Positions 26,035 to 35,349 of a stretch of 61,318 bases of DNA are shown piece by piece. The notes under the pieces are model-generated. The model made no database searches. It saw only the letters and a program-made list of their open reading frames with translations, and was not told the origin of the DNA. The stretch's first letter is position 1. Every line of letters begins with the position of its first letter. The position numbers and the translations under genes were made by a program. This DNA is from an uncultured Eubacteriales bacterium (GTDB taxonomy: Bacteria; Bacillota; Clostridia; Christensenellales; Pumilibacteraceae): assembly GCA_900543755.1 (NCBI GenBank), contig UQSP01000006.1, forward strand, positions 1 through 61,318, given 5' to 3'.

Positions 26035-28548
26035 TTACCACTTTACGGGCACGCCGTTTTCGTAATGCCAATAATTTCCGCTGACATAAGGATTGGACTG
26101 AGAATACCAGTAAAAATCGGCGTAATTGAGGTCATAGTTGTTATATCCCGTATAAACGTTCTTCCACTCGGAAAGACCGCCCTCGTAATAAACGTCGGTA
26201 AATTTGCCGCAAGCGTCGAAAGCCTCGTCGCCCACTCCGCGCACGCTTAAAGGAATGACAACGCCCGTAAGCCCCGTGCACGCGTAAAACGCTTCGCCCG
26301 CGATGGCTTTTGTGCCCTCTCTTACAATGAAAACGCCTTGACAATAAGATACTCTTATAAGGCAGTCGTCGATATAAATCGCATCGCCCACTCGGTTAGC
26401 GCTGTCTTTATACGCCATGGTATTATAAAAAACTTCTTTGCCCAGTTCGCTTATGTTTGCGCTGATTTTAACGCTTTTTAGTCTGGTGCAGTAATAAAAA
26501 GCATAATCCTCTATCACCGTCACGCTGTCGGGTATCACTATGCTTGTCAAAAACGAACACTTCCTGAAAGCCGAGCCGTTGATGTATTTGACTCCGTTTT
26601 CTATCGTGACTTTTTCCAGTGAATAACATTCGTTGAACGCACAATAGCTTATAGACGTTACACCCGAGGGTATAACCGCGTTCCGTAAAGAACTGCACAT
26701 ACTAAAAGCGCTGCTTCCTATGGATTTGAGATTTGAAGGAAAATCGAATTCGGACAAAATAAAGCAGTTTTCAAAAGCGTGGTCGCCTATTGAGGTAAGA
26801 CCGTCGGGTACGGTTACATTTTGCAGCCGCGAGCAACCGCTGAAAGCAAAGTCGCCTATACTTGTCACTCCGTCGTGCAAGACTGCGCTTTCAAGATTCT
26901 TGTTTTTGTAAAAAGCATATTTTTTGACGGTATCGACGTCCGCGGGTATGATAGCTTTGGTAAGCAGCTGTCCGCCTATGTACAAATCGCCGCCGTTACT
27001 AAGCGGCGTAGCCCCGTAATCGTAGAAATAAATTTTGCACCACGCAGTCAAATCGCCTACGTTTATTCTTTCCAGCTTTTCGCAATTATAAAAAGCCAGA
27101 CTTCCTATGTCTTCTAATCCGCTTCCCAGGTTGAGTTCTTTAATTTCGGCGCAGCCGTAAAAAGCGTAATCGTAGATTGTTTTGACCCCGTCGGGAATTG
27201 TAAGCGCGGTAAGCCCCGTACAGCCATAGAACGCGTACTGACCTATATATGTCACGTTTTTGCCTATAGTGATACGCTGAATTTCGGTATGATTCTTGAA
27301 TACGTCACGGTTTATGTTTCTGACGGGTTTTCCTTTGAAATAATCGGGCACCACGACATTAGTGCCTGTGCCGCTGTACCCCGTAACCAGATATGCCGTG
27401 CCGGTTGCGTTGATTGTGTATTTAAATCCCGATGAGTTTTCGGAAAATCCGCACACAGAGCATACTCCGCCTATAAAATCGTGCTGTTCCTTATCGGAAA
27501 CCAAATCGGTGTGCTTGCAAGACGAAGGATGCCAATGCCGGGTTTCGTCAAAGTGCCATGTATCCTTATCGAAAGTATGGCCGGCGGCTTCCGTGACCCA
27601 GCTGTTTTCCTCTATTTCGTTTACACCTAAAATATCCGAAAAATACTTGCCGCACGTTTCGCAATACCAATGCTCCGTGTTTCCCTCGCTTTCGCAGTCT
27701 GCAGGCGATGCTGCCGTATATTTCAGATTGTGGTTAACGGGTTTAGTCAAATCTTCCGGGGTTATTTCCTTTTCTCCGTTTTTATCAGAGAAATTTTTGC
27801 TGCACTTCTTGCAGTGATAATATGAAATTTTACCCTCGTATTCGTTTTGAGGATAGGAAAAGTCGACATATTCTATATCGTGTCCGGCGGCGGATATGAC
27901 GAAATCCTCTTCGCTTATTTCGTTTACCGCGTATTTATCGGAATAGTTTTTGCCGCATTTTTCACAATGCCAGTACTCGAGGTTTCCGTCAATTTCGCAA
28001 TCGGCATTCGCCGCTTCGATTTTATTTATTTTATGAGGCGTGCGTTTCCAATTATACCCGATGTAATTTGTGCTGAGATTTTTTGCATTTTCGGATGAAT
28101 AAGCAACGTCAATACTCCTCTCATTTTCGTCCGACAGGTTTTTGCAAACCGACCAGCCGATTTTATTTTTAAATATAACCGTAATTAATTCGTAACAACC
28201 ATTAAATGCATTTTTTCCTATTCTTTCCACATTTTCGGACACAAGTACTCTTTTAAGGCTTTTGTTTCCCGAAAATGCGTTTCCCCCTATTTCTTTGACG
28301 GGCAAACCTTCTACGGAATCGGCTATTTCGATATCTGTTCCCGTGACGGTGCCTATTCCGTCACAAATATAAAATGTACCGTCCTCCGATAAAGCATAGC
28401 TTAAGCTTTCCCTCTCGCTTTTTTCAACAGGATTTTCCGTTTCATTAGATAATCGCTCTTCGCTGCCGCAAGCCGTAAATACAAATAATACGGCCAACAC
28501 AACCGCCGACAACAATATTTTATAAATTTTGCTTTTCTTCAAATTCAT
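26035..28548 (-). CDS. BspA-like leucine-rich-repeat lipoprotein with CxxC repeats
   Basis: An 837-residue surface protein of unknown function. A lipoprotein signal ends at Cys27 (FVFTAC). A first LRR_5-type unit lies near residues 75-125. Next come three Cys-rich modules of the type C-x10-C-x2-C-G-K-x-(Y/F)-S-D (about 182-320), and a fourth shorter one ends in GGVCSVCGF. Residues about 385-800 hold many BspA/LRR_5 repeats, for example GLTALTIPDGVKTIYDYAF. The protein ends in an aromatic tail with no sortase motif. BspA-like proteins usually mediate adhesion. The Cys modules resemble those of the conjugative-element proteins at 51191 and 57989. Confidence 0.85.
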   Translation of the reverse strand: MNLKKSKIYKILLSAVVLAVLFVFTACGSEERLSNETENPVEKSERESLSYALSEDGTFYICDGIGTVTGTDIEIADSVEGLPVKEIGGNAFSGNKSLKRVLVSENVERIGKNAFNGCYELITVIFKNKIGWSVCKNLSDENERSIDVAYSSENAKNLSTNYIGYNWKRTPHKINKIEAANADCEIDGNLEYWHCEKCGKNYSDKYAVNEISEEDFVISAAGHDIEYVDFSYPQNEYEGKISYYHCKKCSKNFSDKNGEKEITPEDLTKPVNHNLKYTAASPADCESEGNTEHWYCETCGKYFSDILGVNEIEENSWVTEAAGHTFDKDTWHFDETRHWHPSSCKHTDLVSDKEQHDFIGGVCSVCGFSENSSGFKYTINATGTAYLVTGYSGTGTNVVVPDYFKGKPVRNINRDVFKNHTEIQRITIGKNVTYIGQYAFYGCTGLTALTIPDGVKTIYDYAFYGCAEIKELNLGSGLEDIGSLAFYNCEKLERINVGDLTAWCKIYFYDYGATPLSNGGDLYIGGQLLTKAIIPADVDTVKKYAFYKNKNLESAVLHDGVTSIGDFAFSGCSRLQNVTVPDGLTSIGDHAFENCFILSEFDFPSNLKSIGSSAFSMCSSLRNAVIPSGVTSISYCAFNECYSLEKVTIENGVKYINGSAFRKCSFLTSIVIPDSVTVIEDYAFYYCTRLKSVKISANISELGKEVFYNTMAYKDSANRVGDAIYIDDCLIRVSYCQGVFIVREGTKAIAGEAFYACTGLTGVVIPLSVRGVGDEAFDACGKFTDVYYEGGLSEWKNVYTGYNNYDLNYADFYWYSQSNPYVSGNYWHYENGVPVKW

Positions 28549-28588
28549 ATCCCCGCTAAAAAAACGAATATGGTATCAGAATGTTTAT

Positions 28589-28617
28589 ATTATATCATGT
28601 TTTTATTACAATGGCAA
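28589..28617 (-). promoter_or_regulatory. Promoter of the BspA-like gene
   Basis: Minus strand: -35 TTGCCA (28617-28612), 17 bp, -10 TATAAT (28594-28589), about 40 bp before the start codon. The next 250 bp (28618-28870) are A+T-rich with nothing I recognise. Confidence 0.6.
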
Positions 28618-28874
28618 CTTGCAATTACTGTAATTAACACAAAACTTATAACTTTATGCGCAATATATTTATACGCAAATTATTGTAATAAAGTTTATCG
28701 GTACTGTCTCCCGATTAAAAGCAGGCGATACAAATTAATCGTCAAAGCATCCGTCAAATTGCAGTAAACCGTTAATATCTTATGTCATCATACGTAAGCC
28801 TCGTTGATTTTTTATAGATAAAAACGCGATAAAAGTAAATCTAATTTTTTGATTTCTTCTTATGTGAAATATTA

Positions 28875-28901
28875 AAAAAAACCACAATAAATGTGGTTTT
28901 T
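28875..28901 (-). terminator. Terminator of tRNA-Arg
   Basis: AAAACCACA pairs with TGTGGTTTT on the minus strand, immediately 3' of the tRNA, followed by a T-run of seven. Confidence 0.85.
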
Positions 28902-28903
28902 GG

Positions 28904-28975
28904 CGTCCCCACAGGGAATCGAACCCCGAACTAGCCCTTAGGAGGGGCTTGTTATATCCGTTTAACTATGAGGAC
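28904..28975 (-). tRNA. tRNA-Arg (anticodon CCT)
   Basis: A 72-nt cloverleaf. The acceptor GTCCTCA pairs with TGGGGAC. The anticodon stem AGCCC/GGGCT encloses the loop CTCCTAA with anticodon CCT, which reads AGG. The T arm is CGGGG-TTCGATT-CCCTG. The discriminator is G and the 3' CCA is not encoded. No other tRNA is next to it. The stretch 28976-29165 holds no feature I can support. Confidence 0.95.
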
Positions 28976-29165
28976 AAAATCGACTTTTTACGGATAAAAA
29001 TTATTATCCAATCCGTTTTGCGTAATGAATTTATAACGTTTATAAAGCCTGAGGTCACTCTTTGCAAAAGGGCAATTAATAACGTCATATTCACAAGGCG
29101 CAAGCATTAACTTTTATCGCTATGTTATTTTAGTATAATTTACGATAAAAGTCAAGCGCGACAAG

Positions 29166-29867
29166 TCACAGATTTACGAATGAGCCGAAAAGTTTTAAAG
29201 CGGCGGCACAGTCGGAAGCGGTGGCTTCGGGAAAATCGTTAAAGGGGAAAATCTTGCCTAAATCCTCGTACTTTTTTACGCACAGTTTTCTGAACGGAAG
29301 AAACTCCACTCCCCTTGCAAAAGGAAACGCGTTTTTAAGCGCGGCAAGCGCGGATACGGATTTTTCGCCGTCGTTTACTTTCGGAATTAATACGTTGGTC
29401 AGAAGCACGTCTTTTTTTAAGTTGCGGCAAAGGTCAAGAAAGGGCGAATACTTTTTAAGCAAAGTTTCGCCGGTCTCGCCGCTCTGGTTTTTAATATCCA
29501 GTCTTACTCCGTCCAAGCGTTTTATAAGCTCCTCGTCTACGGTTAAACCGTTTGTTTCGGCAATCACGGTAAGGTCTAGCGCGTGAACCTCGTCCGAGAA
29601 CGCACAGCAAAACTCCGATTGAAGAAAAGGTTCTCCACCCGAAAGCGTTATGCCGCCGCCCCCTTTAAGGAACGGAAGGTAGCGTTTTACGGTATTGACC
29701 GCCTCCGAAAGAGATATTTCCCTGCCGCTGCCGTAAAGCGTTTCGGGGTTATGACAAAACGGACAGCGCAGATTGCATCCCGAAAAGAACAGGACGCTTC
29801 TTAAGCCCTCCCCGTCCACGGCCGAACCGTGGTAAAACGAATCTATGCGCGCCTTAAAGTCCTTCAT
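29166..29867 (-). CDS. pflA: Pyruvate formate-lyase activating enzyme
   Basis: A radical-SAM enzyme of 233 residues that installs the glycyl radical on PflB. It carries the cluster motif CNLRCPFCHNP (C-x3-C-x2-C), the Gly-rich GGGGITLSGGEPF block that binds S-adenosylmethionine, and VLLTNVLIPKVNDGE and GVEFLPFRKL in the C-terminal half. Length is normal for PflA. Its start overlaps the end of pflB by 14 bp, so the two are translationally coupled and share the ZTP riboswitch upstream of pflB. Confidence 0.95.
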   Translation of the reverse strand: MKDFKARIDSFYHGSAVDGEGLRSVLFFSGCNLRCPFCHNPETLYGSGREISLSEAVNTVKRYLPFLKGGGGITLSGGEPFLQSEFCCAFSDEVHALDLTVIAETNGLTVDEELIKRLDGVRLDIKNQSGETGETLLKKYSPFLDLCRNLKKDVLLTNVLIPKVNDGEKSVSALAALKNAFPFARGVEFLPFRKLCVKKYEDLGKIFPFNDFPEATASDCAAALKLFGSFVNL

Positions 29868-32082
29868 GATAGGTGCGCTGCAAAACTTCCAGCTGCTGGG
29901 CGCGGCTCAGCTTATGGAAATTAACCGCATAGCCCGAAACTCTTATGGTGATATTGGGATAAAGGTCGGGATTTTCCATTGCCGCAACCAGTTTTTCGCG
30001 GTCGATGACGTTTACGTTGAGATGATGCGCGTTCTGGGCGAAATAGCCGTCCAGCATACGGACGAGATTTTCCGTACGGGTTTTTTCGTCTTTTCCTAAA
30101 GCGGAAGGCAGAATGGAAAAAGTATTGGAGATGCCGTCTTTGCAGCACTCGTAAGGCAGTTTAGCCACAGAATTCAGCGAAGCGAGCGCGCCGCAGTGTT
30201 CCCTGCCGTGCATGGGGTTTGCGCCGGGCGCGAAAGGCGCGCCTTTTATTCTGCCGTCGGGAGTACTGCCCGTCTTTTTGCCGTAAACGACGTTTGAAGT
30301 AATGGTAAGCACGGACAAAGTGTGTTTTGCGCCGCGGTACGTCGGAGTCTTTTTAAGTTCTTCGGAAAAGTCTCGCAATACGGATACGGCTATTTGGTCA
30401 GCGCGGTCGTCGTCATTGCCGTATTTGGGGAAATCGCCTTGTATATCGAAGCTTTCTATCAAACCGTTTTCGCCCGTGCGCGGAGTTACCGAAGCGTACT
30501 TTATGGCGGAAAGCGAATCGGTAATCACGCTTAAGCCCGCCACGCCGCAAGCCATGAAACGCTCTACTTCCGTGTCGTGAAGCGCCATCTGGATTTTCTC
30601 GTAGGCGTATTTGTCGTGCATATAATGGATCACGTTAAGAGTATTGACGTAAAGCCTGCACAACCAAGCGCGATATTTTTTAAATTGCGACATAACCTCG
30701 TCGTAATCGAGTTTACCGCTGAAAACTTTGCCCTCGGGCGCAATCTGCACGCCGCTGTTTTCGTCGCGGCCGCCGTTAAGCGTAAGCAGCAAAAGTTTGG
30801 CAAGGTTGCAACGCGCGCCGAAAAACTGCATCTGTTTGCCTATTTTCATCGCGGAAACACAGCACGCGATACCGTAATCGTCGCCGTAAATCGGACGCAT
30901 GAGGTCGTCGTTTTCGTACTGCACGGAATCGGTGTCCGCCGAAAGCTTGGCGCAGAACTTTTTGAAAGACGCGGGCAAATTTTCCGACCACAGTATCGTC
31001 AGATTGGGTTCGGGCGCGGGACCGAGATTGTAAAGAGTATTAAGCACGCGGTAAGAATTTTTGGTGACCATCGTCCTGCCGTCACAGCACATTCCGCCCA
31101 CGCTTTCGGTGGTCCAGGTGGGGTCGCCGCCGAAAAGCTCGTTGTATTCGGGGGTGCGGAGCTGTCTTCCCAGCCTTAGTTTTATGACGAAATCATCCAT
31201 GATTTCCTGAGCGCGTTCCTCGGTAATCAAGCCGTTTTTCAGGTCGCGCTCGATATAAATATCCAGGAAAGTGCTTACTCTTCCAAGGCTCATGGCGGCG
31301 CCGTTCTGCTCTTTTATAGCGGCAAGGTAAGCAAAGTAAACCCACTGCACGGCTTCTTCGGCGTTTGAAGCAGGCTTGGAAATATCCTTGCCGTAAGCCG
31401 CCGCCATTTCCTTAAGCGCCTCGAGAAAACTTATCTGCTTATAAAGCTCCTCCAGCGTTCGGATATTGTCCTCGGTCATGTCGAGAGCGCCGTAACGGGC
31501 TTTGTCCGCCTTTTTAGCCGCAATAAGCGCGTCTGTGCCGTACAGCGCAACCCTGCGGTAGTCTCCTATTATCCTGCCCCTGCCGTATGCGTCGGGAAGT
31601 CCCGTGATTATACCCGCGTGACGGGCGGCACGCATTTCGTCAGTGTAAACGTGAAACACTCCGTCGTTATGAGTGGTCTTGTATTTGAACTGCTCCTCTA
31701 TTTTATCCGAAAGCTTATAGCCGTAAGCCTGGCACGCCGAGCGCGCCATTCTTATCCCGCCGAAAGGATTAACGCCGCGCTTAAGAGGCGCGTCCGTCTG
31801 CAATCCCACTATTATTTCGTTGTCGCGGTCTATGTAACCGGGCGCATAAGACAAAAGCGAAGAAACGCGCTCCGTATCCACGTCGAGCACGCCGCCCTTG
31901 TCGCGTTCCGCCTTTAAAAGCGCGTTAACCTTTTCCATAAGCGCACTCGTGCGTTTAGTGGGTCCGCAAAGGAAATCCGCTTCGCCCTCGTAAGGTGTGT
32001 AATTGCGCCTTATGAAATCCGCAACGTCTATCGTATTTTCGTATTCGCCGCCGTTAAATCCCAACCACTGTTCGTACTTCAT
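29854..32082 (-). CDS. pflB: Formate C-acetyltransferase (pyruvate formate-lyase)
   Basis: A 742-residue glycyl-radical enzyme that converts pyruvate and CoA to acetyl-CoA and formate. The adjacent catalytic cysteines are in DYGIACCVSAMKIGKQ, and the glycyl-radical loop near the C-terminus is ITIRVSGYAVNFHKL. The TPYEGEADF and GPAPEPNLTILW segments are standard for PflB. The frame is open 54 codons further upstream, but that part is the riboswitch leader. The start at 32082 (MKYEQWLGF) has AGAGGTG at the right distance. Control by a ZTP riboswitch suggests that a key role of this enzyme is to supply formate for 10-formyl-tetrahydrofolate. Confidence 0.96.
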   Translation of the reverse strand: MKYEQWLGFNGGEYENTIDVADFIRRNYTPYEGEADFLCGPTKRTSALMEKVNALLKAERDKGGVLDVDTERVSSLLSYAPGYIDRDNEIIVGLQTDAPLKRGVNPFGGIRMARSACQAYGYKLSDKIEEQFKYKTTHNDGVFHVYTDEMRAARHAGIITGLPDAYGRGRIIGDYRRVALYGTDALIAAKKADKARYGALDMTEDNIRTLEELYKQISFLEALKEMAAAYGKDISKPASNAEEAVQWVYFAYLAAIKEQNGAAMSLGRVSTFLDIYIERDLKNGLITEERAQEIMDDFVIKLRLGRQLRTPEYNELFGGDPTWTTESVGGMCCDGRTMVTKNSYRVLNTLYNLGPAPEPNLTILWSENLPASFKKFCAKLSADTDSVQYENDDLMRPIYGDDYGIACCVSAMKIGKQMQFFGARCNLAKLLLLTLNGGRDENSGVQIAPEGKVFSGKLDYDEVMSQFKKYRAWLCRLYVNTLNVIHYMHDKYAYEKIQMALHDTEVERFMACGVAGLSVITDSLSAIKYASVTPRTGENGLIESFDIQGDFPKYGNDDDRADQIAVSVLRDFSEELKKTPTYRGAKHTLSVLTITSNVVYGKKTGSTPDGRIKGAPFAPGANPMHGREHCGALASLNSVAKLPYECCKDGISNTFSILPSALGKDEKTRTENLVRMLDGYFAQNAHHLNVNVIDREKLVAAMENPDLYPNITIRVSGYAVNFHKLSRAQQLEVLQRTYHEGL

Positions 32083-32154
32083 GACTTTTTCACCTCTCGA
32101 ATTAAGTCCGAAAAAACCGTCTTCAGCCCCTCGCTTTATACAAGTAAAGCGGCA

Positions 32155-32258
32155 AACAAAAACCCGGGCGAGAAACGGTCCTGCCCAGGTGGTCGGCTGA
32201 AAACAAACTTTTCGTTCCACTGCGGTAAACTCCGCTTTATCCACCGGTAGCGAAAAGT
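32155..32258 (-). promoter_or_regulatory. ZTP riboswitch (pfl motif) controlling pflBA
   Basis: On the minus strand the aptamer has P1 CTTTTCG (32257-32251) with CGAAAAG (32214-32208), an inner hairpin GCGG/CCGC, and the conserved 3' block GCCGACCACCTGGGC (32197-32183). The ZTP pseudoknot is visible: GGTGG (32245-32241) pairs with CCACC (32192-32188). The expression platform is CCTGGGC (32189-32183) pairing with GCCCGGG (32169-32163), followed by TTTTTGTTT. It overlaps the pseudoknot, so ligand binding should prevent termination (an ON switch). The class is defined by its occurrence upstream of pfl and purine/folate genes and senses ZMP/ZTP. Confidence 0.9.
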
Positions 32259-32300
32259 ATCGAATTTTTTAAGTACGGAGCCAATCTCCGTTACGTTTAA

Positions 32301-32329
32301 AGTATAGCCCAAATAAAGTGACTTGTCAA
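32301..32329 (-). promoter_or_regulatory. Promoter of the pflBA operon
   Basis: Minus strand: consensus -35 TTGACA (32329-32324), 17 bp, -10 TATACT (32306-32301). The predicted transcript begins near 32294, giving a 210-nt leader that contains the ZTP riboswitch. Confidence 0.85.
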
Positions 32330-32358
32330 TGCTTTTTTCGTAAATATCCGACAAATGT

Positions 32359-33120
32359 TTATAAATTCGCGGTTACCTCAAAAGGCTTTATCACTGCGGC
32401 TTTTGCGCACTTCAGGGCAATTCCTTTTTGCGCCTCTACCGACAAATCAGCCGGCGGCACGAAACTGCATTTATCCGCCTTGCCCGTCAAAGCCTGCGCA
32501 ACGGTAAGCGAGACTATATACCTTCCAAGCCCCTCGGACAAATGAAACCCGTCGCGCGTCAGCCCCGTAAGTCCGTTTTCGCGCGCGTTTTCAATAGCCG
32601 TTCCGCAAGGAATAATTCCGTCGAAACGATTTGAGGGCAATATTTTTTCCTTTACGGCACCCACAATAGACTCGTACATCTTTTTTCTCGAGCGGTCGTA
32701 ACGGTAAAACTCCGCATGAGTGCTGTCGTCGTCATAAGCCCAGGTCATGTGCCAGTAAACGCGCGAACGCGGGCATTGCTTTTTTACGGCGGACAAAACT
32801 ATATCGATGTCTTCATTATAGCTTTCCGCCACGCCGCTTAAACCGCTGCACTGCTGAAGAGTTACCGTGTCCCAATCCTCGTCCCTGAAGGCGTAGTCTG
32901 CCATAGTTTCGGGTCGGTTAGTAAAGCCGTCCGCGTTAAACTTGCGGTATTCGTAAGCTGCGGTGCCGTTTTTAATATTTTCCGCATGCAGCGAAAGCGG
33001 ACAGCCGCCTATAAATAAAATGCCCACTACGGAATCGGGTTCTCCCAGACTTGACAGTACGTCGTAAAGCTGCCAACCGGCGTCGTCGCCGAAACTGTTG
33101 CTTACAAACAAAATTTTCAT
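32359..33120 (-). CDS. DUF4886 / SGNH-hydrolase-like protein
   Basis: A 253-residue protein with an SGNH-like layout. The N-terminal strand ILFVSNSFGDDA would carry the nucleophilic Ser (in NSFGDD), the middle has QQCSGLSG, and the catalytic Asp-His pair is seen in LTRDGFHLSEGLGRYI near residue 190. It has no signal peptide and probably acts in the cytosol, on acyl or acetyl groups of sugars by analogy with other SGNH enzymes. The substrate is unknown. It stands alone, just upstream of the pfl promoter and on the same strand. Confidence 0.75.
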   Translation of the reverse strand: MKILFVSNSFGDDAGWQLYDVLSSLGEPDSVVGILFIGGCPLSLHAENIKNGTAAYEYRKFNADGFTNRPETMADYAFRDEDWDTVTLQQCSGLSGVAESYNEDIDIVLSAVKKQCPRSRVYWHMTWAYDDDSTHAEFYRYDRSRKKMYESIVGAVKEKILPSNRFDGIIPCGTAIENARENGLTGLTRDGFHLSEGLGRYIVSLTVAQALTGKADKCSFVPPADLSVEAQKGIALKCAKAAVIKPFEVTANL

Positions 33121-33231
33121 AAAATTACGCCCTTTGTTTCTTTTATCCGTTTAAGCTTGATTAATACTGTTTTGTTGCTATATTTCCCGCCGGAACAAAA
33201 CGTCGAGTCGATTTATAAATAAAATTTAAAA

Positions 33232-34422
33232 CTAAGCCTTTACGTCGGCTGCAATATCTTCGATAAGCTTATTGAACGCGGCTTTATCGTAAGAGGCGGC
33301 TTTAAGCGTCACAATGTCGCCCACAAACCTGCAGTTTTTAAGCGACTCCGCTTTTTCGCGCATCAATTTTCCCGAAGAAATTGCCCAGCTTCCGCTTTCA
33401 ACGAAAGAAAAGGCGCGGTTCTGCACGTTAAGCGCTTTAAGGTCGTTAAGGAAATATTCCATTTTGGGATAAATATTCGCATTGTACGTCACCGACAAAG
33501 CAAGCACGTTGCTGAACCTGAACACGTTTGATACCAAGTAAGAAGTATCCGTTTCCGACACGTCGAAAAGCACCGTCTTCACGCCCTTTTCGTTAAGCTT
33601 TTCGCAAGCCTCTTTTGCAAGTGCCGCTGTATGCCCGTACATAGAAGCGTAAGCGACTACCACTCCTTTTTCTTCGGGCTGATAACCGCTCCAAAGCGTA
33701 TAAAGGCGCAACACTTCGCCGATGTGTTTTCTCAGCACAAGTCCGTGAATCGGGCATATTGTTTTTATATCCAGCGCCGACGCTTTTTTAAGCACTGCAC
33801 AAACCTGAGCGCCGTATTTGCCGACTATGTTGGCGTAATAGCGTCTCATCTTTTCCAAACGCTCTTCGTCGAAGTCCTTGTCGTCGAAAATATCTTCTTC
33901 CGCGCCGAATGCGCCGAATGCGTCCTGAGAAAACAGAATTTTGTCGGTTGCGTCATAGCACATCATGGATTCGGGCCAATGAACCATGGGCGTCATGATA
34001 AACTTAAGACTGTGTCTGCCCAGCTTAAGTTCCTCCCCCTCGCCCACGATAATCATATTTTCTACTTTCTCCGCCCCGACGTAAGACTCAAGTATAGTCT
34101 TGGTCTTAGCGTTGCCCACAAGCGCAGCCTCGGGATAAGTTTTTATAAGACGGCCTATTGCCGCGCCGTGGTCGGGCTCGAGATGATTAAGTACTATGTA
34201 GTCAAGCGTCCTGCCGTTAAGCGCCGACTCGAGATTGACGAAATATTCGTCTTCGACTTCTTTAGCCGCACCGTCGAGTACAGCCGTTTTTTCGTCGAGA
34301 ATAAGATACGAATTGTAAGCCACTCCTTCGGGAATGGGAAACAGTCTTTCAAAAAGCTTTTTTCCGTCGCGGTCGCTTGCGCCGATTGCGCAAATATCCT
34401 CCGTCACTTTTGCAACTGGCAT
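33232..34422 (-). CDS. A-type flavodiiron protein (FprA family)
   Basis: A 396-residue enzyme that reduces O2 to water or NO to N2O and protects anaerobes. The metallo-beta-lactamase-like half has the diiron ligands in VLNHLEPDHGAAIG (H-x-E-x-D-H), TPMVHWPESMMCYD (His), LFSQDAFGAFG (Asp) and CPIHGLVLRKHI (His). The C-terminal flavodoxin half begins at VVVAYASMYGHTAALA (about residue 255), the FMN phosphate loop, and continues through GSWAISSGKL. There is no C-terminal rubredoxin, so a separate electron donor is needed. A GGAGG ribosome-binding site precedes the ATG. Confidence 0.94.
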   Translation of the reverse strand: MPVAKVTEDICAIGASDRDGKKLFERLFPIPEGVAYNSYLILDEKTAVLDGAAKEVEDEYFVNLESALNGRTLDYIVLNHLEPDHGAAIGRLIKTYPEAALVGNAKTKTILESYVGAEKVENMIIVGEGEELKLGRHSLKFIMTPMVHWPESMMCYDATDKILFSQDAFGAFGAEEDIFDDKDFDEERLEKMRRYYANIVGKYGAQVCAVLKKASALDIKTICPIHGLVLRKHIGEVLRLYTLWSGYQPEEKGVVVAYASMYGHTAALAKEACEKLNEKGVKTVLFDVSETDTSYLVSNVFRFSNVLALSVTYNANIYPKMEYFLNDLKALNVQNRAFSFVESGSWAISSGKLMREKAESLKNCRFVGDIVTLKAASYDKAAFNKLIEDIAADVKA

Positions 34423-34490
34423 AAAAAAATCCTCCGTTTGTCCGCTTTTTTAGCAGTATATTAAACACATTAAAACTGTATAGGCTTAGA

Positions 34491-34558
34491 GTCTTAGAAG
34501 AAAAATCCGTCTTAAGAAAAAAACCGTCTTACACTCAAAAGCCTGCCATATTATTATA
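34491..34558 (-). promoter_or_regulatory. Promoter and repeated leader of the flavodiiron gene
   Basis: Minus-strand -10 TATAAT (34558-34553) with a poor -35 (TTTACG, 18 bp away). The leader carries TAAGAC three times (34531-34526, 34514-34509, 34496-34491) at 17-18 nt steps, each followed by a pyrimidine tract in the first two cases. The function of the repeats is unknown. Confidence 0.45.
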
Positions 34559-34600
34559 ACATAATGTTAAAGTGTACGTAAAGCGGTAAAAGGTAAATTA

Positions 34601-35053
34601 TCAGGCGCCCGTAAATTTTCTTTCTTCGTGTCTTGTCGAAGGACTTTCATTAAAGTCTTTTCTTTTTTCTTTCCGTCTTTTGCAATCGTTAATATCTCTT
34701 GCAGAATTTCCGCATTTAAAAAGTCTGCGCACTATACTGCCCGCCGCCGCGCCGATTGCACACCCCGATACCGCGGAAAGAAAATACACAGAGTAAAAAT
34801 CAGAAAAAACCGCCAGCGGTAAAAATGCAAACAAAGTGAGAGAAAAAAACGGTATGACCGCATAAAACCGCGACCTATAAACAAATGCGACGAACGATGC
34901 CGCCGCGGAAACGTAAGGCACGACAAGAAACGCCGTAAGTACAAAATATAAAGAATCCTCGTTAAATGCATACTTTCCGCAAAAAATCATTATCGCCGCC
35001 GCAACACCTTCCGCCGAAAGCACCGCCGCGGTAATTACAGGTGATTTTTTCAT
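34601..35053 (-). CDS. Hypothetical membrane protein
   Basis: A 150-residue protein with four predicted transmembrane helices (about residues 7-27, 33-58, 65-82, 87-107) and a hydrophilic, strongly basic C-terminal tail of about 35 residues that should lie in the cytosol. GGGAGG precedes the ATG. I do not recognise a family. It stands alone between the flavodiiron gene and the SDR gene on the same strand. Confidence 0.65.
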   Translation of the reverse strand: MKKSPVITAAVLSAEGVAAAIMIFCGKYAFNEDSLYFVLTAFLVVPYVSAAASFVAFVYRSRFYAVIPFFSLTLFAFLPLAVFSDFYSVYFLSAVSGCAIGAAAGSIVRRLFKCGNSARDINDCKRRKEKRKDFNESPSTRHEERKFTGA

Positions 35054-35289
35054 TAGTTCCTCCCGTCATTCATTTATTATGCGCAAAAATAAAATATAAA
35101 TACAGTTAAGATTTACATCCCGACCCGAAATTTACCGATAGCTGAACGCCGTCGGTTTACGCTAAAAAAGTTTACTTTCATCAAAAATTATATCCGCTGA
35201 AAAATACAGAACTACCGACGCTTTAGAAGAACGCAAACTAATTTTATTGTTCGTCTTTTCACTATAATCTTATAAAAGCATATCAAAAC

Positions 35290-35320
35290 AATCAAAAACG
35301 GCGGGACTCAGCCGCCGTTT
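35290..35320 (-). terminator. Terminator of the VUT-SDR operon
   Basis: AAACGGCGG (35296-35304) pairs perfectly with CCGCCGTTT (35312-35320), and on the minus strand the stem is followed by TTTTTG. It lies 30 bp past the SDR stop. The region 35054-35289 has no other feature I can support. Confidence 0.85.
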
Positions 35321-35349
35321 AATAGAAACAAATAAAAAATATTAATTCT

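Noticed and set aside
29854..32244. A longer pflB beginning at 32244
   Set aside because: The extra 54 codons are the ZTP riboswitch leader; the downstream ATG has a ribosome-binding site and the normal PflB N-terminus.
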